Part shown: piece after piece, positions 1 through 9,237 of the stretch | How positions within the stretch are numbered: position 1 is the stretch's first letter | Layout of the letters: every line of letters starts with the position of its first letter | Assembly: GCA_036678685.1 (NCBI GenBank) | Contig: JAZIHH010000013.1 | Coordinates: 1 to 15,462, forward strand | Length of the DNA: 15,462 nucleotides | Reading direction: 5' to 3' | Origin: JAZIHH01 sp036678685 | Lineage (GTDB): Bacteria > Bacillota > UBA4882 > UBA10575 | The notes under the pieces: model-generated | Told to the model about the DNA's origin: nothing | The model's input: the letters and a program-made list of their open reading frames with translations, nothing else | Database searches by the model: none | Program-made: the position numbers and the translations under genes

Positions 1-88
1 GGCCATTGTTATATTCGTTACTGAGACAGTTGGTGTTGCTGGTATAACCTAGGTGCCCAGATAAAAGGATCTCCCGCACCATGAGGAG

Positions 89-361
89 TCACCCCTCTTC
101 ATTTATGATTTGAAACCGGCGCGCATCAACCCGCACACGCAGATAACTGGCCCAATTTAATTCCTTTAACGCACTGAATAGGTTTTCTTCCTTTGGCGAC
201 AGCGTATAAATTATTATGGAACCCAGCATGGCAACCATATAGGTTACAATTAATGAGAGAATCGGATTGGCCTTACTGGGAGTGGCCTTTTGAAAAAGAT
301 GATAACAGGATGTTTGCCGTTATGATAAGGAGAATGGGAATAAAAAATAAATGGTTTTCAT
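89..361 (-). pseudogene. Truncated, frame-disrupted EamA/DMT-type permease fragment
   Basis: The start ATG at 361 follows an AAGGGG ribosome binding site and lies 20 nt after the stop of the preceding small gene. The frame begins MKTIYFLFPFS, hits a stop, then resumes as YHLFQKATPSKANPILSLIV followed by TYMVAMLGSIIIYTLSP and an ending at NWASY. This is the pattern of the first half of EamA/DMT transporters: a short first helix, a Lys-Thr-Pro turn, an Asn-Pro-started second helix, then Asn-Trp-Ala-Ser before helix three. The missing piece (LIITANIL) is readable in another frame, so two small compensating indels would restore the N-terminus. After NWASY the match ends and a 17-residue tail leads to a stop at 89-91; the remaining helices are absent. 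I infer a truncated gene or a rearrangement near 125-145. The family call rests on pattern memory, not a search. Confidence 0.5.
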
Positions 362-381
362 ATAATTACCCCTTTTTCTTT

Positions 382-525
382 TTATCGTATTGCCGCCAAC
401 CATTCTTCGAGGTCACCAATAACCCGGTCAAAGTTTCCACCGAGGTCATGCCCATCGTTTTTTAAAGCACCGGAATTCACCTGCAAAACCGCAAAAAGAG
501 CGGCGGATAAATTTTCCGCCACCAT
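382..525 (-). CDS. Small 47-residue protein of unknown function
   Basis: This open frame begins MVAENLSAALFAVLQVNSGA and ends DLEEWLAAIR. It looks coding rather than random: it has a hydrophobic N-terminal helix, a polar middle (KNDGHDLGGNFDRVIG) and an amphipathic C-terminal helix. An in-frame stop lies a few codons upstream of the ATG, and no clear Shine-Dalgarno is visible before it, so it could also be the 3' end of a longer gene broken by an indel. It lies between the 187-residue gene (ends at 574) and the permease fragment (starts at 361) on the same strand with short gaps, which suggests one transcript. I do not recognise the family. Confidence 0.45.
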   Translation of the reverse strand: MVAENLSAALFAVLQVNSGALKNDGHDLGGNFDRVIGDLEEWLAAIR

Positions 526-573
526 TCGGTATATTTTTTACAAAGCCGGAAACGTAAACATTAAGCCCCTTAA

Positions 574-1137
574 CTAAGACCCAAGAGCAAAGGCAGGCTC
601 TGCTTTCTGAACAAGCTTGCCATCGGTATTAAATACATACGAATAAAACCGTATAATCCCATCGCGTCCACGCTCACCAACAATAACGCTCAGAACACCA
701 ACCCGCGGCCAAACCTTGTTGTATTTTTCCACTAATTCCTGCCATGCGGGTAAATAGAACGACCGGTATCCGGGATGGGTCCAGCCTCCCAAACTGGAAT
801 TCCATTCGGACACGGTTATTAACACTCTAACTGGTGCGGTAAAGCAGCATAATTTGCACACCTCGTCATAGGTGTTAGCAATATCATTCTCTGTTTGGAC
901 AAACGCCCACGGCACACCGCTATCGGTGAACATCACGTAGTCAACACTATATTGTTCGCGCGTCGATCTCAGCTTGAGATTGCTCGCCATCCGCGGCAGA
1001 ATTAACGAGAGGTAATACTCCGTTCGCTCTGTATCCGAGGACCAGGCTCGCTCAAGTACTTCCCATCCAAGTTCCTCGACCTCCGTCCGAAACGTACTCA
1101 AAAATTTTTTCCACGCATTCAGGGATCCCTTCTTCAT
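574..1137 (-). CDS. Unknown 187-residue protein, possibly PD-(D/E)XK-like
   Basis: This is a complete 187-residue frame. GGAGGT lies 10 nt upstream of the ATG, and the start is only 2 nt after the stop of the preceding gene (1140-1142), so translation is probably coupled. There is no signal peptide or membrane segment. Residues 1-35 form a tryptophan-containing amphipathic helix. The central part reads YSVDYVMF, then WAFVQTENDI, then EVCKLCC, then VRVLITVSEW. That order of an acidic residue ending a strand (D66), a strand with Q-x-E (Q81/E83) and a following Lys helix (K95) resembles the PD-(D/E)XK nuclease core. This is inference only: the motif is short and no specific family is recognised. 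The rest is alternating strand and helix. Its neighbours are also unassigned. Fold-level comparison would decide. Confidence 0.65.
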   Translation of the reverse strand: MKKGSLNAWKKFLSTFRTEVEELGWEVLERAWSSDTERTEYYLSLILPRMASNLKLRSTREQYSVDYVMFTDSGVPWAFVQTENDIANTYDEVCKLCCFTAPVRVLITVSEWNSSLGGWTHPGYRSFYLPAWQELVEKYNKVWPRVGVLSVIVGERGRDGIIRFYSYVFNTDGKLVQKAEPAFALGS

Positions 1138-1139
1138 CG

Positions 1140-1497
1140 CTATTCATACCTCCATCTCTTTTTGAACTCATAATATTTCTGTTTTGTAATTGCTTCAGTA
1201 AAATGAATGGTTACCCCAACCAAACCAGAATTTTTTGTGGACTTTATGCACTCAATCACGTGTGCCGGCTTTCTATTTTGTACAGACACAACAAATCGTT
1301 TCCTTGGTAACTGAAAATTCCTTCCCCGTAAATCACCCTAGAATGCAAATACCTTGAAACCTATGGGCTGAATTTTTGACAGGAGTTTTTCCCGGTGAAA
1401 AAATGGCCCCAATATTATAGCAATTTACAGTATCTTCAGTTATAACAATATACTGTCTTAATTCGGTATTATCATTATCGTCATATTGATAAACGGA
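1140..1497 (-). pseudogene. Unknown gene, one frameshift, 5' end missing at the IS boundary
   Basis: Two overlapping frames join into one continuous protein-like sequence. The upstream part (1497 down to 1336) includes YDDNDNTELRQYIVITEDTV and NCYNIGAIFSPGKTPVKNSA, ending CILG before a TGA. The downstream part resumes at once as DLRGRNFQLPRKRFVVSVQN, then HVIECIKSTKN, then GLVGVTIHFTEAITKQKYY, ending KRWRYE. A single-base indel near 1336 explains the break. No start codon with a ribosome binding site is visible: an in-frame stop lies at 1498-1500 and the presumed IS end begins about 25 nt further upstream. I infer that the 5' end was cut by the insertion sequence or hidden by another indel. 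The stop at 1140-1142 is 2 nt before the next ATG, so the two genes form an operon. Family not recognised. Confidence 0.5.
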
Positions 1498-1522
1498 TTA
1501 GGATATGCTGGAACTGTTTACA

Positions 1523-1552
1523 GGATCAAGTCCAAATTAGTGTGTAAATTCC
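1523..1552. repeat. Candidate terminal inverted repeat of the IS256-type element (single end)
   Basis: Just beyond the transposase stop the sequence reads GGATCAAGTCCAAATT followed by AGTGTGTAAATTCC. A TGTGTAAA block next to a GTCC/GGAC block is typical of IS256-family termini. No matching inverted copy is found on the other side of the transposase, where 5S rRNA begins almost immediately. Exact borders cannot be set because no target-site duplication can be found with only one end. Confidence 0.4.
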
Positions 1553-1568
1553 TCAGTTATCATTATGC

Positions 1569-2800
1569 TTATCCGATATAAGCAATATTACTTCGATCAT
1601 TAATTTGTTTTTGCTCTTCTTGCCACTGAAGGTATTCACTCATATCCAGATACTTTTTGCCGGCTATCCACTTGTCGTCAATTTCCATGAGCACGGCTCC
1701 GATCAGGCGGACTGCCGATTCCCGGTTCGGGAAAATCCGGATAACTCGTTCCCTGCGCCTAATCTCTTCGATTAAGACGCTCTAGAGCATTTGTAGTGCG
1801 CAGACGCCGGCGATATTTCTCCGGCAGTACAAGTACGGCGGTAGCATCATCAAAGCCCATTTCAAGTATTTGCATAGCCTTGGGCGCTTTCTTCTCGAAT
1901 GCCTCCAGGGTTTGGTTTAGCAATAACCGGGCAGTGCCGTGTTAATGGCCATGATAAAATCGCTCGCAGATGCGGATAAAGCTCTTCTCTTACCGGTTTA
2001 GGCGTAGCGTCCAGGATATTACGCATAAAGTGGGTTTGACAGCGTTGCCAGGTAACGCCCTGTAATTGACAACAAACCGCTTTGACCAGGCCGCTATGAT
2101 CATCTGATGTTACGAATTCGACACCACGCAGGTTACGGTTTTTGAGCCAGGAGAAAAACTGTTTCCAACTGGCTTCGGATTCACTGTCGCCAATCATGAG
2201 GCCTAAAGCTTCCCGGTATCCTTCAGTGTTTATGCCGATGGCAATCATAACACTTCGGGAACGGACATGGCCATCTTCACGAATTTTCAGGACCAAAGCG
2301 TCCACCAAGACAAAATGATAGGATTTTTCGCTCAAGTCCCGGTTATTCCAGGCGTTCACAAGCGGGTCCAGCTTCTTGCACAACTCTGAGACAGTGGATT
2401 TGGAGAATTCCGTACCACACAATTCTTCTGTGATCTGGCTGACCTTACGGGTGGAGACCCCGTTGATTACCATTTCCATCAAGGCCAGTACCAAGGCTTG
2501 TTCGCTCCGCTGGTAGCGGGCAAACATCTCGGTGGAAAACTGACCGTTACGAAAGCGCGGAACATGTAAGGTTATGGTTCCCACCCGGGTGGTTAGTGTA
2601 TGCGGACGGGTGCCGTTGCGGTACCCCTTCCTTTCTTCAGTACGTTCGTACGGTTCGGCTTGAAGCTGTTCGGTGGCTTGTGCTTGCAAAACCTGGTTCA
2701 ATACCGATTCCAATAGCGCTGACACACTAGAATCCTTGTTATTACCTAAAAATAGATGGTGCAAAAGCTCTTGATCTACGGTAATCTGGTATTGAGCCAT
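1569..2800 (-). mobile_element. IS256-family (mutator-type) transposase, two frameshifts
   Basis: The N-terminal 280 residues are in one frame from ATG 2800, with GAGGAGG 8 nt upstream. It shows the mutator-family signatures: the first catalytic Asp in VDALVLKIRE (about D167), the second in TSDDHSGL (about D233), and the WQRCQTHFMRN block at 251-261. After HLRAI (near 1940) the frame shifts and continues as ARLLLNQTLEAFEKKAPKAM, then LPEKYRRRLRTTNALERLN carrying the C-terminal catalytic Glu. A second shift near 1770 leads to EIRRRERVIRIFPNRESAV and an end at IAYIG. The reconstructed length of about 410 residues is normal for the family, so the gene was complete at sequence level and the shifts are probably indel errors, though recent inactivation is possible. 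Downstream lies one candidate terminal repeat (1523-1552). Upstream only about 28 nt separate the ATG from 5S rRNA, so transcription may come from rrn read-through. Confidence 0.88.
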
Positions 2801-2828
2801 TTCAAATTCCTCCTCTTAGAATTATTAA

Positions 2829-2948
2829 TTCCTGGCAACGACCTACTCTCCCAGCCGGTCTCCCGACAAGTACCATCGGCGCTGAGGGGCTTAACTGCCG
2901 TGTTCGGAATGGGAACGGGTGGTTCCCCCTCGCCATAGTCACCAGGAA
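2829..2948 (-). rRNA. rrf: 5S ribosomal RNA
   Basis: Read on the minus strand the gene begins TTCCTGGTGACTATGGCGAG and ends GTAGGTCGTTGCCAGGAA, so the two ends pair as the terminal helix. The internal blocks CCCGTTCCCATTCCGAACAC and CCGATGGTACT are standard for bacterial 5S. Length is about 120 nt; ends are placed from pairing and may be off by a few bases. No U-tract terminator follows it before the transposase. Confidence 0.95.
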
Positions 2949-2962
2949 ACTTTATGTGGGTT

Positions 2963-2986
2963 TGCACCCTCAAAACTGCATAGGAG
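2963..2986 (-). other. Pre-23S processing stem, 3' strand
   Basis: This 24-nt stretch is nearly complementary in the transcript to 6199-6222, just upstream of 23S (plus-strand copies TGCACCCTCAAAACTGCATA and the reverse complement of GCAGTTTTCAGAGTGCA). The two would pair around the 23S gene and form the long stem normally cut by RNase III-type enzymes during maturation. Two mismatches lie in the outer part. Confidence 0.75.
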
Positions 2987-3286
2987 CTAACGAAGGCCGC
3001 TTCTGGTCAAGCCCTCGACCGATTAGTACCGGTTAGCTAAACGCATTGCTGCGCTTACACTCCCGGCCTATCAACCTCGTCATCTACGAGGGGTCTTACC
3101 AGACTAACTCTGTGGGAGATCTCTTCTTGAGGATGGCTTCACGCTTAGATGCCTTCAGCGTTTATCCCAACCGCACATAGCTATCCAGCCGTGCCCCTGG
3201 CGGGACAACTGGGATACCAGAGGTGCGTCCATCCCGGTCCTCTCGTACTAGTGTCGGAGCCTCGCAAATCTCTAACGCCCACGATA

Positions 3287-3369
<83 letters not shown>

Positions 3370-3370
3370 A

Positions 3371-3425
<55 letters not shown>

Positions 3426-3429
3426 ATGG

Positions 3430-3482
<53 letters not shown>

Positions 3483-3598
3483 GATGGCCCTTCCACTCGG
3501 TACCACCGGATCACTAAGCCCGACTTTCGTCCCTGCTCGACTTGTCGGTCTCGCAGTCAAGCTCCCTTATGCCTTTGCACTCACCGCGCGATTTCCGA

Positions 3599-3662
<64 letters not shown>

Positions 3663-3924
3663 CCCCACCTGGCAATGTCCGGCAGCCGGCTCACGGCGTG
3701 CCGTTAGAATTCCAGTACCAAAAGAGTGGTATCCCACCAACGCCTCCACCGAAACTGGCGTCCCGGCTTCGCAGGCTCCCACCTATCCTGTACATTTGAT
3801 ACCAAAACTCAATGCCAAGTTAGAGTAAAGCTCCACGGGGTCTTTCCGTCTTACCGCGGGTAACCCGCATCTTCACGGGTACTTCAATTTCGCCGAGCCC
3901 CCCATCGAGACAGCGCCCAGGTCG

Positions 3925-4016
<92 letters not shown>

Positions 4017-4040
4017 GTTCAGACCTTCGCTTGCGCTAAG

Positions 4041-4079
<39 letters not shown>

Positions 4080-4723
4080 CCTATACGTCGCCTTTCGGCT
4101 TAGCAGGGACCTGTGTTTTTGCTAAACAGTCGCCTGGGCCATTTCTCTGCAACCCTCTCCCGCTCAGCATGTTTAACGCCTCACGGTACCAGGGCACCGC
4201 TTCTCCCGAAGTTACGCGGTCAGTTTGCCGAGTTCCTTAACAGGGGTTCTCTCGCGCGCCTTAGGATTCTCTCCTCGCCTACCTGTGTCGGTTTACGGTA
4301 CGGGCACCTTGTCTCTCGCTAGAGGCTTTTCTCGACAGCATGGGATGAGCCAGTTCGCTACTTTAGTTTCGCTCCCCGTCACGTCTCGGGCTTTATGTGC
4401 CACGGATTTGCCTGTGGCACACCCTACTCGTTTGGACCGGCACTCCAACTGCCGGATGGCCTACCCTTCTGTGTCACCCCATCGCTCAAACGAGACAAGG
4501 TGGAACGGGAATCTTGACCCGTTGTCCATCGCCTACGCCTTTCGGCCTCGGCTTAGGTCCCGCCTAACCCTGAGCGGACGAACCTTCCTCAGGAAACCTT
4601 AGGCTTTCGGCGGGCAGGATTCTCACCTGCCTTTTCGCTACTCATTCCTGCATTCTCACTTGTGCCTCCTCCACCGCTCCTTCCGGTACGGCTTCTCAGG
4701 TTAGCACAACGCTCCCCTACCAC

Positions 4724-4946
4724 TCTTGCGGGCTTCACCAGAGACTCCGTCTCATCAGCCACTGCCTTAACTGTGCTTGCAGCTGCCTTAACTGTGCTTG
4801 CAGCTGACTCATCTGGGTAATACTACCCTGCCGCCAGCTTGCAGCTGACTCAACGCTTTTCTTCGCCGTCAGCTTGCAGCTGGCTCATTTGGGCAACGCT
4901 GCGCGTTGCCAAACGCTTTACGAAACCCCTGGTGAAACCCGCAAGA
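4724..4946 (-). other. Repeat-rich insertion (putative intervening sequence) in 23S helix 45
   Basis: In the rRNA sense, TCTTGCGGGTTTCACCAG (4946-4929) pairs with CTGGTGAAGCCCGCAAGA (4741-4724): 18 bp with one G-U pair. It encloses 187 nt not expected in 23S. The flanks are the conserved GCACCGAAGCTAAGG on the 5' side and GGTAGGGGAGCG on the 3' side, which bracket helix 45 (around E. coli 1170). Inside are a hairpin at about 4890-4920 (TTGGCAACGC/GCGTTGCCCAA), a GGGTA/TACCC hairpin, a GAGAC/GTCTC hairpin near the base, and four copies of a CAGCTGCAAGC core. Insertions at this site in other bacteria are excised by RNase III without religation, leaving fragmented 23S. That this one is cut is inference. 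Confidence 0.8.
4762..4803. repeat. Two perfect 21-nt tandem repeats inside the 23S insertion
   Basis: The unit CTGCCTTAACTGTGCTTGCA plus G is repeated twice head to tail (4762-4782 and 4783-4803). Its GCTTGCAG end recurs at 4837 and 4872 as GCTTGCAGCTGACTCA and GCTTGCAGCTGGCTCA. The insertion therefore seems to have grown by duplication of a short palindromic core (AGCTTGCAGCT). Confidence 0.9.
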
Positions 4947-5026
4947 ATCCTTAGCTTCGGTGCCGTGCTTGAGCCCCGTTACATTTTCCGCGCAAAGACA
5001 CTTGACCAGTGAGCTATTACGCACTC

Positions 5027-5058
<32 letters not shown>

Positions 5059-6198
5059 TGGCTGTCTAGGCATCTTCACATCGTTTCCCACTTAGCACGA
5101 ACTTGGGGACCTTAGCTGAAGGTCTGGGCTGTTTCCCTCTCGACGATGAAGCTTATCCCCCATCGTCTGACTCCCATGGTCAACCTTACGGCATTCGGAG
5201 TTTGAACGGGTTCAGTAACCTGGTGAGGCCCCTAGCCCAATCAGTGCTCTACCTCCGTAAGTTAATCCATGAGGCTAGCCCTAAAGCTATTTCGGGGAGA
5301 ACCAGCTATCTCCGGGTTCGATTGGCTTTTCACCCCTAACCACAGCTCATCCCATGACTTTTCAACGTCAATTCGGTTCGAGCCTCCATCCCGGGTTAAC
5401 GGGACTTCACTCTGGCCATGGTTAGATCACCCGGTTTCGGGTCTACCATAGCAAACTTGCGCCCTCTTCAGACTCGCTTTCGCTGCGGCTCCGGCCTTTA
5501 CGCCTTAACCTCGCTTGCTACGATAACTCGCAGGACCGTTCTACAAAAAGTACGCCGTCACGCTGGCTTACGCCATAGCGCTCCGACTGCTTGTAAGCAC
5601 ACGGTTTCAGGTTCTCTTTCACTCCCCTCCCGGGGTGCTTTTCACCTTTCCCTCACGGTACTGGTTCACTATCGGTCACTAGGGAGTATTTAGCCTTGGG
5701 AGATGGTCCTCCCGGATTCCGACGGAATTTCACGTGTCCCGTGGTACTCGGGAGCGATCGCCTCGCCCTTCGCCGCCTTTCGCTTACAGGACTGTCACCT
5801 TCTGCGGTGGGTCTTTCCAGACCGCTTCAGCTAGACTTAAAAGTGGCATTAATGGCGACCCTACAACCCCACTCATCCGAAGATAAGTGGTTTGGGCTCT
5901 TCCCCGTTCGCTCGCCGCTACTGAGGGAATCGATCTTTCTTTCTCTTCCTGCGGGTACTTAGATGTTTCAGTTCCCCGCGTTCCCTCCTCCTGCCCTATG
6001 GGTTCAGGCAGGGGTACCGGGCCATTACGCCCGGTGGGTTGCCCCATTCGGATACCCCCGGATCAATGCTCGCTTGCAGCTCCCCGAGGCTTTTCGCAGC
6101 TTGCCGCGTCCTTCTTCGGCTCCCAGCGCCAAGGCATCCGCCATACGCCCTTTGTAGCTTGACCCTCTCGCGCGCCTTCTACGCTCGACTTCGCGGTT

Positions 6199-6222
6199 CT
6201 CCTATGCAGTTTTCAGAGTGCA
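6199..6222 (-). other. Pre-23S processing stem, 5' strand
   Basis: This is the partner of 2963-2986. It lies 35 nt upstream of the mature 23S 5' end and 16 nt after tRNA-Ala, and reads TGCACTCTGAAAACTGCATA then GGAG in the transcript sense. Confidence 0.75.
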
Positions 6223-6237
6223 AAAAATTAAAATATT

Positions 6238-6313
6238 TGGTGGAGATGACCGGAGTCGAACCGGTGGCCTCCTGCTTGCAAGGCAGGCGCTCTCCCAGCT
6301 GAGCTACACCCCC
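6238..6313 (-). tRNA. tRNA-Ala (UGC)
   Basis: The 76-nt cloverleaf starts GGGGGTGTAGCTCAGCTGGG. The anticodon loop is CTTGCAA (anticodon TGC) within a CCTGC/GCAGG stem, the T arm is CCGGTTCGACTCCGG, and the 3' end CATCTCCACCA shows an encoded CCA. The spacer position between 16S and 23S is typical. Confidence 0.97.
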
Positions 6314-6378
6314 AACCATGTGTTGAAGATTATAAACCGGCTAACCTACGTTAACCGGCCTAATAAATGAATTAAATT

Positions 6379-6455
<77 letters not shown>

Positions 6456-6508
6456 ACGAATCATTATTTATTATACCATGTTTCCTTGAGGGTTTCAAGT
6501 CTTTTTTT

Positions 6509-6539
6509 GAACCCTCAAAACTAAACAGCCAAGAACAGG
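6509..6539 (-). other. Pre-16S processing stem, 3' strand
   Basis: The transcript here pairs with the leader at 8181-8210: the plus-strand core CCTCAAAACTAAACAGCC here matches CCTGAAAACTAAACAGCC, the reverse complement of the leader's plus strand. The pair would close a stem around 16S for RNase III-type processing. The inner CCCTCAAAACT is also present in the 23S stem. Confidence 0.75.
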
Positions 6540-6559
6540 ACCGACCTAGGAGTCTTGCT

Positions 6560-8092
<1,533 letters not shown>

Positions 8093-8180
8093 TTCTTGAA
8101 GAGCTGACTTTAGCTCATCGTTGTCTCGTTTCGTCCGGACTTATTACTTCATAAAGCAACAAGCCCGTCCTTTTCCTTAC

Positions 8181-8210
8181 CTGTCTCGGCTGTTTAGTTT
8201 TCAGGGTTCA
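8181..8210 (-). other. Pre-16S processing stem, 5' strand
   Basis: Leader segment complementary to 6509-6539 in the transcript, about 90 nt upstream of the mature 16S 5' end. It reads AACCCTGAAAACTAAACAGC followed by CGAGACAG on the minus strand. Confidence 0.75.
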
Positions 8211-8260
8211 GTCGCCTGTGCCATTTACCAGGGACTTGCTGTCTCCCGAACGCAAAATAT

Positions 8261-8289
8261 ATAATACCACACAATCTTGCTTTTGTCTA
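8261..8289 (-). promoter_or_regulatory. Probable rrn operon promoter
   Basis: On the minus strand TAGACA (8289-8284) is separated by exactly 17 nt from TATTAT (8266-8261), both close to the vegetative sigma-A consensus. The stretch upstream is A/T-rich (ATTTTTTGAAATAAG), as expected of an UP element. A start near 8254 would give a leader of about 160 nt carrying the 16S processing stem. Confidence 0.7.
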
Positions 8290-8360
8290 TACTTATTTCA
8301 AAAAATATTATGGGCCAGCAAAAACCCAAACGAGACAAACGCCAAAAAGCAACAAATGTC

Positions 8361-8408
8361 ACAAGCAATGTCTATGGAATCTGGCGACCCCCTTTATCCA
8401 TTGCTTGT
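8361..8408. repeat. 10-bp perfect inverted repeat between the acidic-protein gene and the rrn promoter
   Basis: ACAAGCAATG at 8361-8370 is mirrored by CATTGCTTGT at 8399-8408 with a 28-nt loop. It begins just after the stop of the acidic-protein gene (8422) and could be a weak transcript-end hairpin for it, since a short U-rich stretch follows on the minus strand. A protein-binding site upstream of the rrn promoter is the alternative. Confidence 0.45.
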
Positions 8409-8421
8409 TCCCACAACACAC

Positions 8422-9135
8422 CTAACAGCTTTTTTCCGGGAAGGCTTTCCAGACCAACGGTTCCCTGTTCTTACCGGTTGGTTCTCCCTTCTCGGTTTCG
8501 GCTTTAAGCGCTTTCTCCTGCTCAATCCGCTTCACCGCATCGGACTTGGTCTTTTCTTCATCTTCAGCCTGAATTGTTTCGCTTTTCGGTGGCGCTTGAT
8601 TTAGCTGCCGGACCGCCACTGCTTCCCGGGTTTCCTCCGCATTTTCATCCGCGGTTGCCGACGGTTCTTCTTCCCGCACCAAAGAGCTGTCCTCTATAAA
8701 GTCCGGTGTTGTTGGCGCTTCACTCGGGCGTTGCCCCTGATTATCCTGGTCGTGTTGAGAATTTTGGGGACCGGAGCGGTCATCGTCGCGGGCAACCTCT
8801 GCTCCCGGGTCTTCCGGTTGGGCTTGCCATAGAGACGTCTCCGGTTCCTCCGGGTGGTGCTGCATTTCTTGGGGGAAAAACCATGGTGTGCTAAGGTCCG
8901 GGCTCTCGGCAAAATACAAGGGGGTATGATCGACCTCGGGGTCGACCGCAAAGTGGTCGGCAAAAGGTTCCGGATCAAGGCCGGCATTAAACCAATCGGC
9001 CCACGGATCGTACGCCGCCTGGTCCTGGGGCATACGGATGGTATGGTAAGGACCGGCCTGATTTGCGTTCTGGCCCCAACTTCGCGAAATACCCTGTTGT
9101 CCTTGGGGTCTTTTAATCCGATACTTTTCTGCCAT
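8422..9135 (-). CDS. Acidic, low-complexity hydrophilic protein of unknown function
   Basis: A frame of 237 residues from the ATG at 9135, which has GAGGTG six bases upstream; an ATG two codons earlier (9141) sits too close to that ribosome binding site. The N-terminus is basic and Gln-rich (MAEKYRIKRPQGQQGISRSW). Residues about 40-100 carry Trp/Phe/Asp-rich segments such as DPWADWFNAGLDPEPFADHF. The C-terminal half is dominated by Glu, Asp, Gln, Pro and Ala, with charged runs such as EQEKALKAETEKGEP. There is no signal peptide, membrane helix or catalytic motif. The composition implies a largely disordered protein; in spore formers such proteins can be coat or spore-associated, but nothing here proves that. 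The gene is divergent from the SIS-domain gene and lies upstream of rrn, separated by its own end and the rrn promoter. Confidence 0.6.
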   Translation of the reverse strand: MAEKYRIKRPQGQQGISRSWGQNANQAGPYHTIRMPQDQAAYDPWADWFNAGLDPEPFADHFAVDPEVDHTPLYFAESPDLSTPWFFPQEMQHHPEEPETSLWQAQPEDPGAEVARDDDRSGPQNSQHDQDNQGQRPSEAPTTPDFIEDSSLVREEEPSATADENAEETREAVAVRQLNQAPPKSETIQAEDEEKTKSDAVKRIEQEKALKAETEKGEPTGKNREPLVWKAFPEKSC

Positions 9136-9155
9136 TTTCATCACCTCATCCCTTA

Positions 9156-9185
9156 ATTCTATGCACTTAAGACATTTTATGTTCA
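9156..9185 (-). promoter_or_regulatory. Possible promoter of the acidic-protein gene
   Basis: On the minus strand TGAACA (9185-9180) is followed after 18 nt by TAGAAT (9161-9156), 21 nt before the ATG at 9135. It is an imperfect sigma-A-type match in the divergent intergenic region. No equally good box was found for the plus-strand gene. Confidence 0.35.
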
Positions 9186-9237
9186 TAATAGAAATAGGAT
9201 AGGTGACATTGGCGGAAGTTTTATAAGGAGGATTTTG

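Noticed and set aside
193..465. A 90-codon plus-strand frame
   Set aside because: It is opposite to minus-strand frames with clear protein patterns (the permease fragment and the 47-residue protein) and has no ribosome binding site.
1414..1456. A TATAAT on the minus strand with an upstream 7-bp inverted repeat (ACAGTAT/ATACTGT), resembling a promoter with operator
   Set aside because: The stretch lies inside a coding frame that reads QYIVITEDTVNCYNIGAIFS and continues into the 1140-1337 frame, so the boxes are more likely chance matches in coding sequence.
2756..2973. Short frames overlapping 5S rRNA on both strands
   Set aside because: They run through the 5S gene and the transposase start region and show no protein features.
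4762..4890. Repeats that could suggest a CRISPR-like array
   Set aside because: Units are tandem or irregular without uniform spacers, and they lie inside the 23S gene within a folded helix-45 insertion.
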